Shown: positions 47,342 through 60,710 of the stretch, one piece after another
Numbering within the stretch: position 1 is the first letter of the stretch
Layout of the letters: each line of letters starts with the position of its first letter
NCBI GenBank assembly: GCA_943736015.1
Contig: OX031073.1
Location: 27,555,210 to 27,619,209, forward strand
Reading direction: 5' to 3'
Length of the DNA: 64,000 nt
Origin: Tridacna crocea
Taxonomy: Eukaryota > Mollusca > Bivalvia > Cardiida > Cardiidae
Program-made: the position numbers and the translations under genes
The notes under the pieces: generated by a model
Database searches by the model: none
What the model saw: only the letters and a program-made list of their open reading frames with translations
Told to the model about the DNA's origin: nothing

Positions 47342-48740
47342 AGCTTACCTGAGCACATAGTGCTCAAAGTAAGCTTTTGTGATCGTCCAATGTCCAGCGA
47401 CCGTCGTCCACAATTTCTTTAAAAATCTCCTAAACCACTGGTCCAATCTTACAGAAACTTGGCCGGGATATTCCTTTTCAAACGATTGCATTTCACCCGT
47501 AACTGTGCTAGCCACGGCAACGAAGCGGAAAAAATAGCAAAATCTTTGAAATTCGTCTTCTCTGAAACTAGTAGGTGTATTCTTTGATATTTGGTATGTA
47601 GCATCTCCGAGTAAACCTCCACCAAGTTTGTCCAAAAGATATCCCTGGGGTCAAAACTGGCCCCACCCAAGGGGTCACATCTACCAAGTTTGCTCATATG
47701 ATGCTCCTTGGGTCAAAACTGGCCCCTTTCTCGGGGTCACAGACCATCCTCGGATACCCCGGGGTCTCCCTATTTGCTACGCTACATCGACCCCTGGGAC
47801 AATTGAATTTCCCTCGCTTTACCGCTGGCCGAATGCTGGCTTTTCATTGGTTCCATCATCATTTTGTGATGGGCGAGTGGACCGTACGCTATGACGTTTC
47901 GTATCGATTTTCGGCGGCTGATTCAAAGTTTTATCAGTCAATTGTCCCAGGGGTCGATGTAGCGTAGCAAAAAGGGAGACCCCGGGGTATCCGAGGATGA
48001 GTTCAGACATAGGAACAAAAAAGGAATACTTGAAAATTCTTCTTCTCTGAAACTGGAGGGCATAGACTTTTGATATTTGTTATGAAGCATCGCCTAGGGA
48101 ACCTCTGCAAAGTTTATTCATACGATGCCCCTAAAATTAAAACTGACCGCGCCACGGGGGTCACAAGTTCGAACATAGGAACAAAGAAAGGAAACTTAAA
48201 AAATCTTATCTGAAACTGGAAGGCGTAGAGCTTTGATATTTGGTATGTGGTATTCCTGGAAGACCTCTACAAGTTTGGTCATAAGATGCCCTTTGGGTCA
48301 AAATTGGCCTCGCATTGAGGTTCACAAGTTTGAACATATGAACAATAAGGGAAAATTTTAAATTCTTCTCCTCTGAAACTAGGTGTAGAAGTTTGATACT
48401 TGGTGTGTAGCATCTCCTAATGGGCCTCTACCAAGTGTGCTCATAGGATGGCCCTGGGGTCAAAATAAGCCCCGCCCCGGTGGTCATTAGTTTGAACATG
48501 GGAACAAAAAAGGAAATTTCAAAGATCTTCTCCAAAACTAGAGCGCATGGCTTTGATACTTGGTTTGTAGCATCTCCTAGAGGAGTTCTATCATGTTTGG
48601 TCATATGATGTCCCTGGCCCCGCCCCGGGGATCGCAAACTTGAATATGGGAACAAAGAAGGAAAACTTTAAAATTCTTTTCTAAAAAACTTGGAGGCGTA
48701 CAACTTCGATATTTGGTATTTCGTGAACCTGTTCTGAGTT
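47342..48740. repeat. Compound satellite part 1, unit about 180-200 bp
   Basis: Six or so diverged tandem units built from CCTCTACCAAGTTTG, CATA.GATGCCC, GGGTCAAAA.TGGCCCCGCCC, GGAACAAA.AAGGAAA and TTGATATTTGGTATGTAGCAT. The first unit is joined to a CACATAGTGCTCAAAGTAAG leader and split by a foldback element (47747-48001). Confidence 0.8.
47747..48001. mobile_element. Foldback MITE inside the satellite
   Basis: Arms of about 70 bases: CATCCTCGGATACCCCGGGG / CCCCGGGGTATCCGAGGATG, with GCGTAGCAAAT-type inner ends and a GTCCCAGGGGTCGATGTAGC pair. It interrupts a GGTCACA / GTTC satellite junction. Confidence 0.85.
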
Positions 48741-49440
48741 TGTTAGTCCACCTGACCAAAACATGCTCAGTGAGTTCAAAATTGGGTCTCCTTGGGTCAT
48801 AAACTAGATCAAATTAAATACCTTTTTGGCACCCTTGAGGCAATTAACAGCTTGAATGTCCTTAAATTTGTGCAGAATGTTGGTCTTGCTGAAATATCGA
48901 AAGAGTTTGAAATTGGGTCGGCTGGGTCATAAACTACGTCAAATTAAACATACTTTGTGGGCACTCTAAAGGCTAAATTTATCGCTCAGATGAGCTTAAA
49001 TTTTATCAGAATGTTTGTCTTATTGAAATCTTGGATGAGTTTGGATTTGGGTCACATTGGTTCATAAACTAGGTAACTAGGTCAAAAAAGGGAAATATCT
49101 TGTTGACACTCTAGAGGCCACATTTCTCGCTTAATTGACTTGAAGTATTTGCCTTGATAATATCTCATTCGAGTCTGAATTTGGGACAACTAGGGTCATA
49201 AACTTGGTCAATAGGTCAAATTAAAGAACTACCTTATGGACACTCTAGAGGCCATATTTCATGCTCAGTTTACCTGAAAATGGGACAGAATGTTTGTGTT
49301 GACAAAATATTACTTAAGATTGGATTTGGGTCAAGTCACTATGTCAAATTTAAGAAATATTTCTAGGGCACTTTAGAGTCAAAATTTGATTTGAAAATTG
49401 GTAAATTTTAAGATGAGTTTAAAAGTGAGTCACCTGGGGG
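48741..49440. repeat. Compound satellite part 2, unit about 150-180 bp
   Basis: Four or so units containing GGGTCATAAACTAGGTCAAA, GGCACTCTAGAGGCCA, TCGCTCA and CAGAATGTTTGTCTTG-like blocks. Directly follows part 1. Confidence 0.75.
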
Positions 49441-52400
49441 TTTTTTGGTTAAAACAACATCAACAATAACGACAGTACGTTCATCTTACTCAAATTAGCG
49501 AGACATAACCGGTTACGTGCGGCATATTTCAGACATGAATGTCTAGAAAAATGACTTCAGAATGTTAACGTTCGAAAATTTATATGAGGTCTAGGGGGAG
49601 GATTTCATCCACGTAGCAAAGTCCTGCGATTTTCAGCTTTTGAGGCGCTCACGCCACATTCAAGCTTCCCATTTGCGAAAATGAATTTAACCAGCAACAA
49701 TGACCGATAGAACTATCTCTGACTTCAGTAGTGTTGTTGTTAAAAAGGTTAAGGAAGCACAAGGGGAAAGTGCTTTCCGTCGTTTTCTGCAATGTGCATG
49801 ATGTGCATGATTTTTTTTGAATTTTTAACATTTTTAAATATGCGGTAGATCTAAATGAAATGCAATACCTATTGGCAACACAAAAATATTTCATCTATAG
49901 GAAAATTATCATTCTGTAAGCATTGTGTTACTACAACAGCCACACCTTTTGTATCCTCATTCGTTTTTAAGGCACTGCTGATCAAAACGTATGACATGAG
50001 ATATGTATTGAACTAAATATATTAACAGCCCCCCCACCCCCCCAAAAAAATCGGCTCATGAATCCCAATGACACCATTTATTCTATGGTGTGCAGCTGAA
50101 TAAAATCGTCTGCAGGATATATGTTAACTTTTACGGATGATTCGACGTTCTTAGGACTAAACTCCTTTATTGCATGTATCTCATGTAAACTGAAACCCCA
50201 TGGGGCTCAAATCATCAGTAAAGAATTTCTTTTGTTCGCTCGCGTTCATAGCATGCACACTGGATGTGGTTCGATCCCTCTCGGCACTATTTGTACAGGG
50301 TCTGCCTGATAGTCATTCTGCTTGATCCAGGTCAATTTTAAAGCCGTGAATAAACACTCCAATAGTGCTCCTTGATACTAGAGATAGTCATTTGCCTTAG
50401 AGTTACAAGTGCTGGATCGCCGTTCTGGCCCCTTGATCGCCGTCTGGGAGCACGTGCAAGTTATTGCAAATCAATGTCGCGTGAGAAAGGAGCGTTACTT
50501 TTGGCACCGGGGAGCATGAGAAATTTTGCGGAATTCAAACCGAAAGCGACGTCCAATTCGTTGGAAGTTGCGTCATCATGATGACGTTTTCAGTGTAATA
50601 TACCCTACCATTAACAAATTTTCTTACCTTTTACACGTTTGATATCAAAATTGTGTGACAATTGATATAGGTTTTATGGAAGTTACCGCGGGTGCATCTA
50701 TGTAACTGGTTTTACATCTGTTGATCTATGATTTGCAAAATATTGTCATGTGAAAAAAAGAATCTGACATTCGTAGGCTTTTCAGGAGATAGCATTTCAT
50801 CGAACTAAAAAAAAAAATGCGAGTCTTTCGACAAGTCGTTGCTTAATATGGATCTAACTATCTAAAAGAAAGATTGTAAAGCAGGTGGAAAGGCCCTTAG
50901 GCATTTAGAAAAATGACCAATAGCTAAAAGTATCGACCGATGCTAGCGCATGCTAGCCAGCGCAATCTGCACATGCTGACATGAGTCTACCTTTTTTCAG
51001 ATGCATTAAATCGCCTTTTCACAGAGCAGACTTCATTTACTATCATATCTCATGATACTCTTACAATTGATTTTCTTCAAGGCAAAAGGGATAGTTATTT
51101 TCTGTAAATAGTAGTCGCCGCACGAGCGTCTATATTTTTACAGGAGACACTATAGACAGGCAGACATGTCACACACGTAATATAACGATTGTCCCCTGAA
51201 AATAACTCTCAGGTTGTTGCTTCAGAGTGATTTGCATTTCCTGTGTCTCGTTTCGTTGATTTTGTTCCTATATTTATTGTGTCAATAGTAAATGTGTCTA
51301 ACTGTCAATACCGTGTCCGGCATCACAGAACTTTTAAACAACCTTGCTGACATTATGCTCGCACTAGACCTAACATTGTGTTATGCCATTCTAAAGATGT
51401 AAACATCAGAAGCATCTTCAATTCTTTTTATAACTCAAAATTTATTATGAGGTTAAAAATCATAAAGCAGTATGTATCGAACTGAATGTCTTGGCTATTT
51501 TCTCAGCTAAAAGGGAAAAAAGTCATAGCCCTGCCATTGTCACTTTGTGCATTACAGAAAGGTATTTAATTGAAATTTGGCTGTTTCGAGTAAATAGAGC
51601 TGGTTACATCTAGGAAGGACAAGACTGAGTGAATACGTGAAGGGATACTTGAAAACAGCACAAAACAACATTTAATAAAATATAGCTACATGTATATAGG
51701 AATCGTGTTTATAGTACTGGAATAACGTAGTTGAGACTTTCCAGTAATTTTTATAGCAACAGTTTGTCATCAATTTAATCTCTGTTGTGAAAATCTGTCC
51801 TGCCTCTTTGATACTTGTTTGTATTTCCAGAGTCAACAACACTTGCTGCAGACAGCTGTAGAATTTATAAATTGGACATGTGATGTTGCGATGACAACTA
51901 TTCAACGGCCTTTTTTTTTTATAAAGGTGTCCAGACGATTTTAGTTGAGAGTAAAACAAATCACTTAAATGACGGAAAGCGAAAATTTAAATATTGCCTT
52001 TTCAACAGGTTTGAGAACATTGTATTGCTAAAAGAAATAGAAACGTATCAGGGTTTTAAGTAATTCCAAAGACGTGCTTCTTTAATTATTTCAAGTGAAA
52101 GCTTCATTACCATTAAACTAAGAGTTGCCTGGTCCATTCATCTTTTGTTTACCTTTTACTTAATCCTAAAATTGATTTTTGTGCCAGTGACATATCTGGG
52201 AAAAAGTGAGATTGGTCCGAGAAAATTGAATTTGCAAATCGGCTGTCTGGTAACAACCTGACATAGCAAAATTTGAGTCTTTCATCATACTCAATAGCCA
52301 CGCTTTACGGGAGTCTTGGGATAGTTGTTAGATGGGGTAAATTGTTGCAAATAACTAGTTAATTCTTTTTAATATGACGTCACACTTGATGACAGCTATC

Positions 52401-52764
52401 AAGACCATGACGTTCTACAAATCTGCGAAAAAAATCAATTTCGATCCATGCGAGTAAATTTTGATTTCATTTAGACTTTTTCGTTTCACGTTGAAATGTA
52501 GTTAACACATCGTGGTATTTTTACATGCATTCCGATTGACTTACGTTTAAATATGTGATTTGGCGAATAAACCGTCAAAATTAGCCATACTTGAATTTGT
52601 TACTTGTAAAGCAAGATGGGGGAAATACGTTACAGTGTGACAACCTGCTCCGTTCACTTGATTTACAAGGTAAAGTTAACAAAATCAATTGGTATTTACT
52701 ATAAATTTAAGTTCTACATTATGTAAATGCTGGAAGCTGTATTCCCGAGTCATTTTTTACGCTC
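49441..52764. other. Intergenic, no confident gene
   Basis: A C run (50024-50046), a hairpin E copy (50920-51000) and a few short unrecognised frames. Nothing else supported. Confidence 0.5.
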
Positions 52765-53218
52765 TTAAAGTATTAGTCCCTAGTGGAAACCAGTTATTTC
52801 CACAATAATAAGCTACAAAATTTGCTATGATTAAAAATGAGAATTTTTGTGCTATTTTAACCGAGCGACTTTTTCCTATCTTAGAATTACCATTTATAAA
52901 TCTAAAACCAGTATATTCTCATTACAAAGGGACCTAAAGTATTTTTGTGCTACTTTAACCGAGCGACTTTTTCCTATCTTAGAATTACCATTTATAAATC
53001 TAAAACCAGCATTTCTCATTACAAAGGGACCTAATAATTACTTCCCTTTTCAGAAAGCTAACGGAAGTATCAACACATAATTTCAAGACAGATAATAAAG
53101 GAATTTATGGTCGGTCAAAAATGTTCAAACGTATTATATCGGTATAAATCCTTTATCAAGTATCAAGATTATTTTTCCATGTTTAACTAGAAGAATGGGT
53201 CTAATACTTTAAGCAAAT
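52765..53218. mobile_element. Family B element with an internal tandem duplication
   Basis: Inverted termini CTTAAAGTATTAGTCCC and GGGTCTAATACTTTAAG. A block of about 105 bases (ACTTTAACCGAGCGACTTTT to ACAAAGGGACCTAA) is doubled at 52850-53035. Confidence 0.75.
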
Positions 53219-55181
53219 TAACCAGTTTTATTTGGTTAATGACTAAAATACCCAAACAAACGCAATGTATGGAAGCTGTAGCACATTCACTATCAGTGCA
53301 AATGTATTACTGTTTTTCGTGATCTAAATGGGGTGATTAGTAATTCAGTACTAGCCGATTTGAATAAAATAGGCAACTTCTGATTAGCTAATTCTATCAG
53401 TCGTAGCTCAATCCTGCAGCTCCTGAACTACTTCTGCTGTCAGACTAATGTAATCAAGCATGAATACGATATGGCACGGTGTTCAAGTGCTAGCCGAGTT
53501 ATTTGATCGAATATCGAAAATTGAAAAATTAAAAAAGAAATAAAATAAATTCTAAGACACTTAAAACTCATTGTCAGTTTACTGAGAACGTATTATCTAA
53601 ATTTCAACCTACTTGCCGGGTATCTATTTTATAACAGATCCACCATATCTACAATGTGCAATGCAAAGATAATGTCATGAATTACTCATACGTTTATTTA
53701 CATTATGAACGAGCCATTTTAACGCGGTATGAAATACCAATGACATTGGCATTCAAAACTACAGAATTGGATATACAGAAAGAAAAAAGAATGCAGTTAG
53801 TTTTCGTTATGTACATATTTGTAGAGTATGATGTTGAATTAAAAAAAGTCTTCATTCCTTCAATACAAAAAAATATAATTTGGCATGCGGTAAAAATTGT
53901 CCCTTTTTACAGTTCTTCTGGACAAAAAAGTCGTCAGCAACTGTTAAGCTATCAATTTCTGTAACGAAAGTTCAGACGGGAATTGATTTCTAGGAAAACC
54001 TGTTGCTTGTGTAACTTGTCCCGTTGATAGGGGGCGAGGGGATAATTTATTGGTTTGTCTATTATTTTGGCGATCTCGCATCATTCGTAATAAATCAAGA
54101 AAATTTGACAGTTCACGATATTTTGGGCAACACAAACCATATTTGATGTATTAATTTGTTTCTGTACAGGCGTATTAGGACCAAACTGATTTCTTATCAA
54201 GTAGTACACAAAGTCTTTTTTCTAGGTTTTAACGCTGTTTTTCTCCGTTAATAGCTATAGCAAAGCTACCATTACAATTATCAATGGTCTTTTTTTTTAT
54301 ATTTACTAGCACAGCACAAGATACCCTCATAGAGCCACTGCATGCGCTGAGACGACAAATTTGAGCAATGAATAGAACTGTTTTTGTTTTCATTGAGGTA
54401 TGGGAAAACAAATTTTCTGTTTTCCCTATCATTAACAGACCATCATTCAGTCACCAGCTCTCGCAAGAGACAGTTGAACAGTATAGTCATTACTATACAT
54501 TGGCACCTTTATATCTCTGACTGTAAAGTCATAGAACTGTTTCATCTCCACTGCTCCGGTAAGCATATTTCTCTTACCACATAAACTATGTAGACTCTAG
54601 ATCTAATCGTGCAATAAGAATGGTTTTACATTGTTTGTTATGTATCTTGCAGGTTTTTCTGTATAATTCAGAATCGAGTAAAACTTGATTATTATCACCC
54701 GGCATTTGCTTTCATTTATATTCCGTTTGACATTTGTAATGGAAGATATGAAATTATCCTCTCAATGATATCTTTATGTATAAAAAAGGAGAGCTGTCGT
54801 CACATGTCACATGTATCTTACTTAATACAAGACACCTAACATGAAGGCCTAAAAACAAGCGTCATAGAATGTCAGCATAAAACAAATTTCACAGTCGGGA
54901 AAATATTTATTTCACTTTCTCACGAAGGTTAGAATTACAGTGAATCAAAATCACCTATGCACTGTCTTTTTATGCCGCTGAAAAGGGAAGGTATTGAAAA
55001 CATTACAGGGTAAGGAATCAAATGGCTTACGAGTCCTTTTCCGAAAATGTTTTCCATAGTATATTTATTCCATTTACTTCATATACTTCTTTCTAGTGCA
55101 ATCAATACCAATCAATACCAACTTATTTTTTCCGGAGAATTTCTCTTTGCTGCTGACCGCGTTCGCTCATTTTGTGTTAGG
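53219..55181. other. Intergenic; one exon-like stretch
   Basis: 54440-54558 lies between a good acceptor (CCCTATCATTAACAG) and donor (CCG|GTAAGC) and is open in one frame, but the peptide is not recognisable. A decayed MITE A end may lie near 54970-55060. Nothing else supported. Confidence 0.3.
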
Positions 55182-55400
55182 GAAGACCACCCCTTCATGC
55201 ATGGCTTGGTCCAGATTTAAATTATATATAGAACAACTGCGTTGGGGATACATCTCATTGGCTCAGTGGTTATGCTATTGGCCTTTTAGACCTAGAAAAC
55301 CAGGATCTTGTCCGCTATGGGTTCGAATACCGCCAGGTTTGTATTTCGGCTGTGTATCTGTTCATTTGTTTCTTTGTTACGGACTATGTTCATAAGAATG
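55182..55400 (+). mobile_element. tRNA-derived SINE, copy 2
   Basis: Box A TGGCTCAGTGGTTATGC (from 55259) and box B GGGTTCGAATACC (55319-55331). Similar to 3101-3325 along its length, including the head AAGACCACCCCTTCATGCAT and the tail GTTCATAAG. Confidence 0.72.
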
Positions 55401-55483
55401 GTGACAAGAGGATTTGAGCCATACTCTGTTAAGAAGGAATTTAATGCATCTGCGGAAAATATCCACTAAGATCAGCCTGTGCA

Positions 55484-56592
55484 GTAGTATAGGGGCCACT
55501 TTGGGGCCAAACAAAGATGACGTAATATTTGATAACCTAGTTACTATAACTAGTAACTAATTTGCATATTAGGTACTATGTTTAGACCAGCTGAAATTTT
55601 GGATGAATAGGGTATACAAGTCAGCTCTGTAACTTTTGGTCCTTTGTTAGTGGATTAACTTTGGTAGTTGAATGGGCCATTGTCCGTACTTCAATCACCA
55701 AATAAACACAACCAGACAGTGTGTCGACTGTAACAAAGGATTATTGTTCAGCTACCTGATCCTTTGTTAGGGGATTGATTTTGACAGTTGAATAGGCCAT
55801 TGTCCGCACTTCTGTCATCAAAAAGACAAACCAGATACATTGACGACGTGAAAAAGATTAAGTTTGACAGATGAAAGGGGTACTGTTTTGATATCCGGCC
55901 TTGTATACAAAAAAAAACAGTCAGGCTGGCGACGTAAAAGGGATTAACTTGGGGAGTTGAAAAGACCATTGTTCAGATCTTCTATTAAGACTAAGCTGAT
56001 GTAATTTAATGGAAATATAGTTGATGATCTCATATCTTAATGTAGCTTCACGCATGTGCATCCTTTAACAATAGACTCTAATATGAACTTAAGGTCTCAA
56101 TTGAAAGTCACTTTGACCAGGGCACTTCGCGGAGCTGCAGGTAAATTATTATTTACTTATTTATATATCCTCTGGTAAGGAAAGGGCTGACCCTCAAAGC
56201 CCTTGAGAACTTACCAGCACTAGGTAAACATGTCAGCTCTGTATACATTTAGGGTACTCACTTATAAGACTCTTTTTAAAAACTAATTCTCTCCAAATTT
56301 ATAACGAAAAGAAAAGTCAATATTAGTGCCAAGAAAAACGGATCGTCTAGAAATAAGAAAAATCATCATCTAAAATGACTGCCAAAATTAAGTCATTCAA
56401 AATGGCTGCTGGTCTATAAATCAAAATCATTCAAAATAACAGCTGATCTAAAAATAAACGATACAGCATCCAAACTTTCCATTGGTCTAAACATAGTAAC
56501 ATCCTTATATGCAAATGAGTTACTAGTTATTGTAACTAGGTCATCCAATATCACATCATCTTTGTTTGGCCCCAAAGTGGCCCCTATACTAC
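55484..56592. mobile_element. Non-autonomous TIR DNA transposon (1.1 kb), nested in a hairpin repeat
   Basis: Terminal inverted repeats of about 105 bases: GTAGTATAGGGGCCACTTTG at the left, its complement at the right, continuing through AACAAAGATGA and CTAGTTAC...TAACTAG. Interior has diverged tandem units of about 120 bases (CCTTTGTTAG, GGCCATTGTCCG) from 55641. It splits a family E palindrome (CAGCCTGTGCA / TCTGCGCAATCCTCGCAGGC). Confidence 0.8.
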
Positions 56593-59574
56593 TCTGCGCA
56601 ATCCTCGCAGGCTAACCTGGACTGAAACGTTTCGTTAGCGATTAATTTTCCGTATATCTAAGGTCTACTCTACCTCTTGATAAAGTAGGTTTTTAGAAAA
56701 GTGGTTACTATTGATCCATAACTATGTGATGGGTGGGTTGCTATAATGCATCAGTGATCACGGAGTTGCATGAAGCCTGATTTTGCCGGAGCTTGGCTGA
56801 TTTCTTTTAGCACATGTAATCATTTACTTTACGCTATATACTGTTTCTAATCAATAGTTTATAAGGATGTCTTAAAAGCTTTTTGCTGCAAATTTATTTC
56901 AGGAGAGAGTAATCCTGTAACAGGCAATCCTGTCAGTTCTGTAGGCTATTAGTTTATAAATTAAAAGAAGACATGTGGGAAAATCAGAAATTGTCTCAAA
57001 CAAGCGACTTTGTGTACTGGTCATTTACCGTTTCAGAAACTATTACTATGCTGCGAAGAAATTTCTTAATCTAAGTAATATGTCCAGAACGTATACATCA
57101 TGAAAACTTACAAAACCAACGTGAAAGCAGTTTCCCTTTCGGAGGACCTATATACACGACTACACTATCAAACCAACATCCAAAATGGTGGCGTCGATTC
57201 AGATTGACATCAAAATTATGCGCAAAGATGTACGTTTTAGCACGTCTTACAAGGTTTCAGTGACCTCAGTTCTACTTCGTCATTATACTCAGTCCTTTAA
57301 ACCAAGAGCTGGTAAAATTCTCTTAACAAACGTTGGAATGGTTAAACCTTGCAGTTTAATGAAATCGCTGTACAGTACTCATTTAAACTAGTTTTAATTT
57401 GTGAGTCTGCGAATTTTTTCACAGTGGAAAGCCCATTGAAATTTTCAAGCAAAGGGTTGAAAAATGTGCTCGGTATTAGGTTACGAAAAACCAAATAGCC
57501 CCGTTGGGATCTGCAATAACGAAACTATAACGGATGTTAATGAGTAATAGCCAATTAATTTTATCGTCGAAAACAATTATTTAAGAAGATTCCGGTCTTG
57601 TTACTAGAAAGTTTCGGTGACTTATTGACAGAGAGAGTGCTGAGTATATGTATATATAGCTCCGGGTGTGTATTTTTTTTTTGTAGTAAATGTAGATCAA
57701 GGTAACACTACGAGGGTCCTCCGATAATGAGTAAAACTAATGGCATATCTTGAATATTGTCATACAACTTTTTGTACGACGGTTTGCACATATATTGCCT
57801 AACATATTAGCAACACAAAAATACGCAAAATGTTACGTTATGACGTCACAATTATGACGTTACTGCCTGTGACACAAACAACTGCAACATGGCCAGCAGA
57901 ACAACGTTGATATATAAAAATTGAGTACTGTAAGGGTAGGACTGGAACAGATTTTTTTAAAACCTTACACATACTTTGTTGGGACCAAGCCATTTCTCAT
58001 GCAGCGGTGTTTCGATGGATTGCATAGGTTTATCCCTTTCCAAAACAAGTCCTGGTTTTTTACATATCTGCAGTAAAAATCTTTTGAAAACTGTGTGGGG
58101 AAAACGAGCAATTTCTCCTTTTTGCCACACTGTTTTCTATCCTTTTTGAGAACTTTGTCATTTTCTCCAAATCTAAAATAGTCGTCTGCAAACTCTTTCG
58201 GTTTGGAAGTCCAAAAGGAAGTACTTGTGTGCAGAAGCAACCTAATCCAGGCCGGCCAACAGAAGCAACAAGAGTTTGCACTTTATTGGTCAAGATAAAA
58301 GGTTTCACTTCTTTTGAACGAATGGCAGCAACGGAGTGAGCAGAGCCGAATTTCTTCGGTGACCAGCGTATTGACACAATGTCAAGGCTGCACATAAGAA
58401 AGGAACGTCGTGCTGACGAACCGTTAACGCCACGCTTACGCCTCATTACGGTATACTTTACAACCGTTGGAATCAATACGAATACTGACACGCCACAGAA
58501 ACGTCAAACATACGCCGTGTCGTTAATTTTGAGCAAAATACGCCTCAGTTCTTGGCGATTGACCCGCATTGAAAGAAATTTTGTTGCATGCGCCGCTAAA
58601 ACACGATAGTGAAAGAGTAGCATAAGAAATTTAAAACTTCACATCTGCAAATGTTTTCATTATTGACAGGCCTTAATTTTGGTCGTCTGGAATGGAGTTA
58701 ACCAGTATTCTTACTATAGCATGCAAACGGGCAATAACTACAATTTGGGGTACTTGAAATAATGTACAATATCTTACATCTGTCATGGAAAGTTTTATTG
58801 AGAACAGCTTTAAATGTGAACATGGTCTACATTTTATACCTAATACATTCATCATTGAATTAATTCAAAAGGTTACTACAATCCAAAGTAAGTCCGCTGA
58901 AAACATGTTGAAAATCTTCCTCTTCAAGTGTTATTCTTTCAACTAGATCTATCTCGGCGCCACAGCCGAAAAAAGGGGCTTTTGCGAACGGAATATATCA
59001 AGGCGAGACTGCACAGAATGTGCAGTCTAATATTCAGTTTGGTTCTTTATCATCCGCTTGTTAAGTCAAGCAAGTCAGATATTTAGGATCTGACATGAGT
59101 GGGCTTTTGAGATCAGATTTTATAAAACGTGTCAAGAGAAATGTTAATAAGCGAACCTATGATGAGCCTAATAACATTTTCCTTGGCGAGTTTAAAGACG
59201 TTTTCTACAGTTTTGTGAAAATTTAATCCTTTCATAGAATTTTCTAATTCTTTCATATGTTGGGTAAAATTCAATGGTAAACTCAAAAATAAAAAAGAAA
59301 AAGGTATGTTGTCGAGTTAGATTTTCTGCAAAATGGCTGTTTCTATAGTAACCATTTGTATCAAAACACCTAAAATGACTATATCTTCATAAAAGACAGT
59401 AATACAGTGATAGAAAGTTTGTTATACAATGCAAATTATCCATATTTAATATTATTAATACTTGATTCTGTATGAATGAAATAATAATCTGAATTCATTT
59501 TCATTTAAAAAAAAAATATTTTTCCTATTTCTTGACTCGCCAAAATATAATCAAAATCAACATAAAGTCTTCAA
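56593..59574. other. Intergenic, no confident gene
   Basis: A decayed MITE A (about 58035-58215) and a family H copy (58975-59060). A minus-strand frame of 143 residues at 58060-58491 runs through the MITE and is not convincing. Confidence 0.45.
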
Positions 59575-59772
59575 TTTAAAGGCAATTATAATCTCCCGTT
59601 GTAATGAGAATGTAGTAGTTTAAGATTCATAAATGATAATTCTAAGGGAAAAAAAAAAGGAAAAAGTGGCTGGGTTAAAATTGTACAACTACTCATTTTA
59701 AACCATAGCACATTTTGTAGGATAATTTTACAGTGGAAATAGCTGTTTTTCATTCGGATGGTACTACCTTAA
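59575..59772. mobile_element. Family B element, partial
   Basis: CATAAATGATAATTCTAAG, GTGGAAATAGCTG and the terminal GGTACTACCTTAA match 16124-16494; it ends at the TTAA shared with the next element. Confidence 0.65.
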
Positions 59773-59997
59773 CCCTTTACCCCATAAGGCATTTCTATGG
59801 TATCTCCAATTGACCCTAAATAACAGCAAGGATGGAGCCATTTCTTATGTGGTTATGACACCTTTTGATAGCATAGAACACATTGTGACAAAAGGTGAAA
59901 TTGCTCGTGATGAGCAATTTCACCTTTTGCCACAATGTTTTCCAAAGGCTCCTACAAGCAATGCGTAGAAATGAGTATCTATGGAGTAAAGGGTTAA
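59769..59997. mobile_element. TTAA-flanked MITE, subfamily A'
   Basis: Termini TTAACCCTTTACCCC and GGAGTAAAGGGTTAA. Central palindrome AAAGGTGAAATTGCTC / GAGCAATTTCACCTTTT, different from family A. Confidence 0.8.
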
Positions 59998-60351
59998 GGT
60001 AAGACCTGTGCAAAAATTTTAATTGGTTGTTAAATAAGGATAGATAAGGATTTATGCAGAAATAATGATTTTGCACATTTCTAACGGATCAGAAATTCCG
60101 TTTATGTCTATCTTGAAAATAATTTTTTATACGTTTGTTTGTTTCTTAAAAAGGGAGGTATTTATTGTCTCTTTTTCAATTGAGAATATAGCGGTTTTAG
60201 ATTTATAAATGATAATTCAAAGAAGGAAAAAATGGAAAAAAAATGAAAAGGTGAAAGTAGTTCAATAATACTCATTTTTAATTACAGCTAATTTTGCATG
60301 ATGATATTTTAGTGGAAATACCTGTTTTCCATTACACAAGTCTTACCTTAA
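59994..60351. mobile_element. Family B element, full
   Basis: Inverted termini TTAAGGTAAGACCTGTG and CACAAGTCTTACCTTAA; internal blocks as in 16124-16494. Confidence 0.78.
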
Positions 60352-60425
60352 TTTGTAATCGTAAATTAATTTGAATTTGGGAAAGTCGTTCACTCTTGTG
60401 ACACTTTTGTCCAGCAAAAATCACA

Positions 60426-60655
60426 TTAACCCTTTTACTAAACAATTCCTGGTTTTCACGACCCTGGGAAGAAAAGTTTTTGAAAACCTTGTGGAAAAAG
60501 GAGAAAGTGCTGGTATACAGCATTTTCTCCTATTCCCACGTGGTTTTCTAACCTGCTGGAAACAAATTTCAATTTTTGAGTTATGTGTATTTTGTCGTCT
60601 GCAAGAGCTTTTAATTTGGAATAGTCTAACATTTTTTCGTTTGGTAAAGGTTTAA
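60426..60655. mobile_element. MITE family A copy
   Basis: TTAACCCTTTTACTA ... TTTGGTAAAGGTTTAA, central palindrome AAAGTGCTGG/CAGCATTTTC slightly mismatched. It lies just 3' (minus strand) of the GPCR exon. Confidence 0.78.
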
Positions 60656-60710
60656 ATACAAGTTAAAAACTGAGACATTAAGCGACAAACAGATTGTCAT
60701 CCAGAATGCT

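Noticed and set aside
47342-49440. A protein-coding repeat gene
   Set aside because: No frame stays open across units.
54440-54558. A coding exon between good splice signals
   Set aside because: The peptide has no recognisable similarity; kept only as a note in the intergenic entry.
58060-58491. A minus-strand gene of 143 residues
   Set aside because: It runs through a decayed MITE A and shows no domain.
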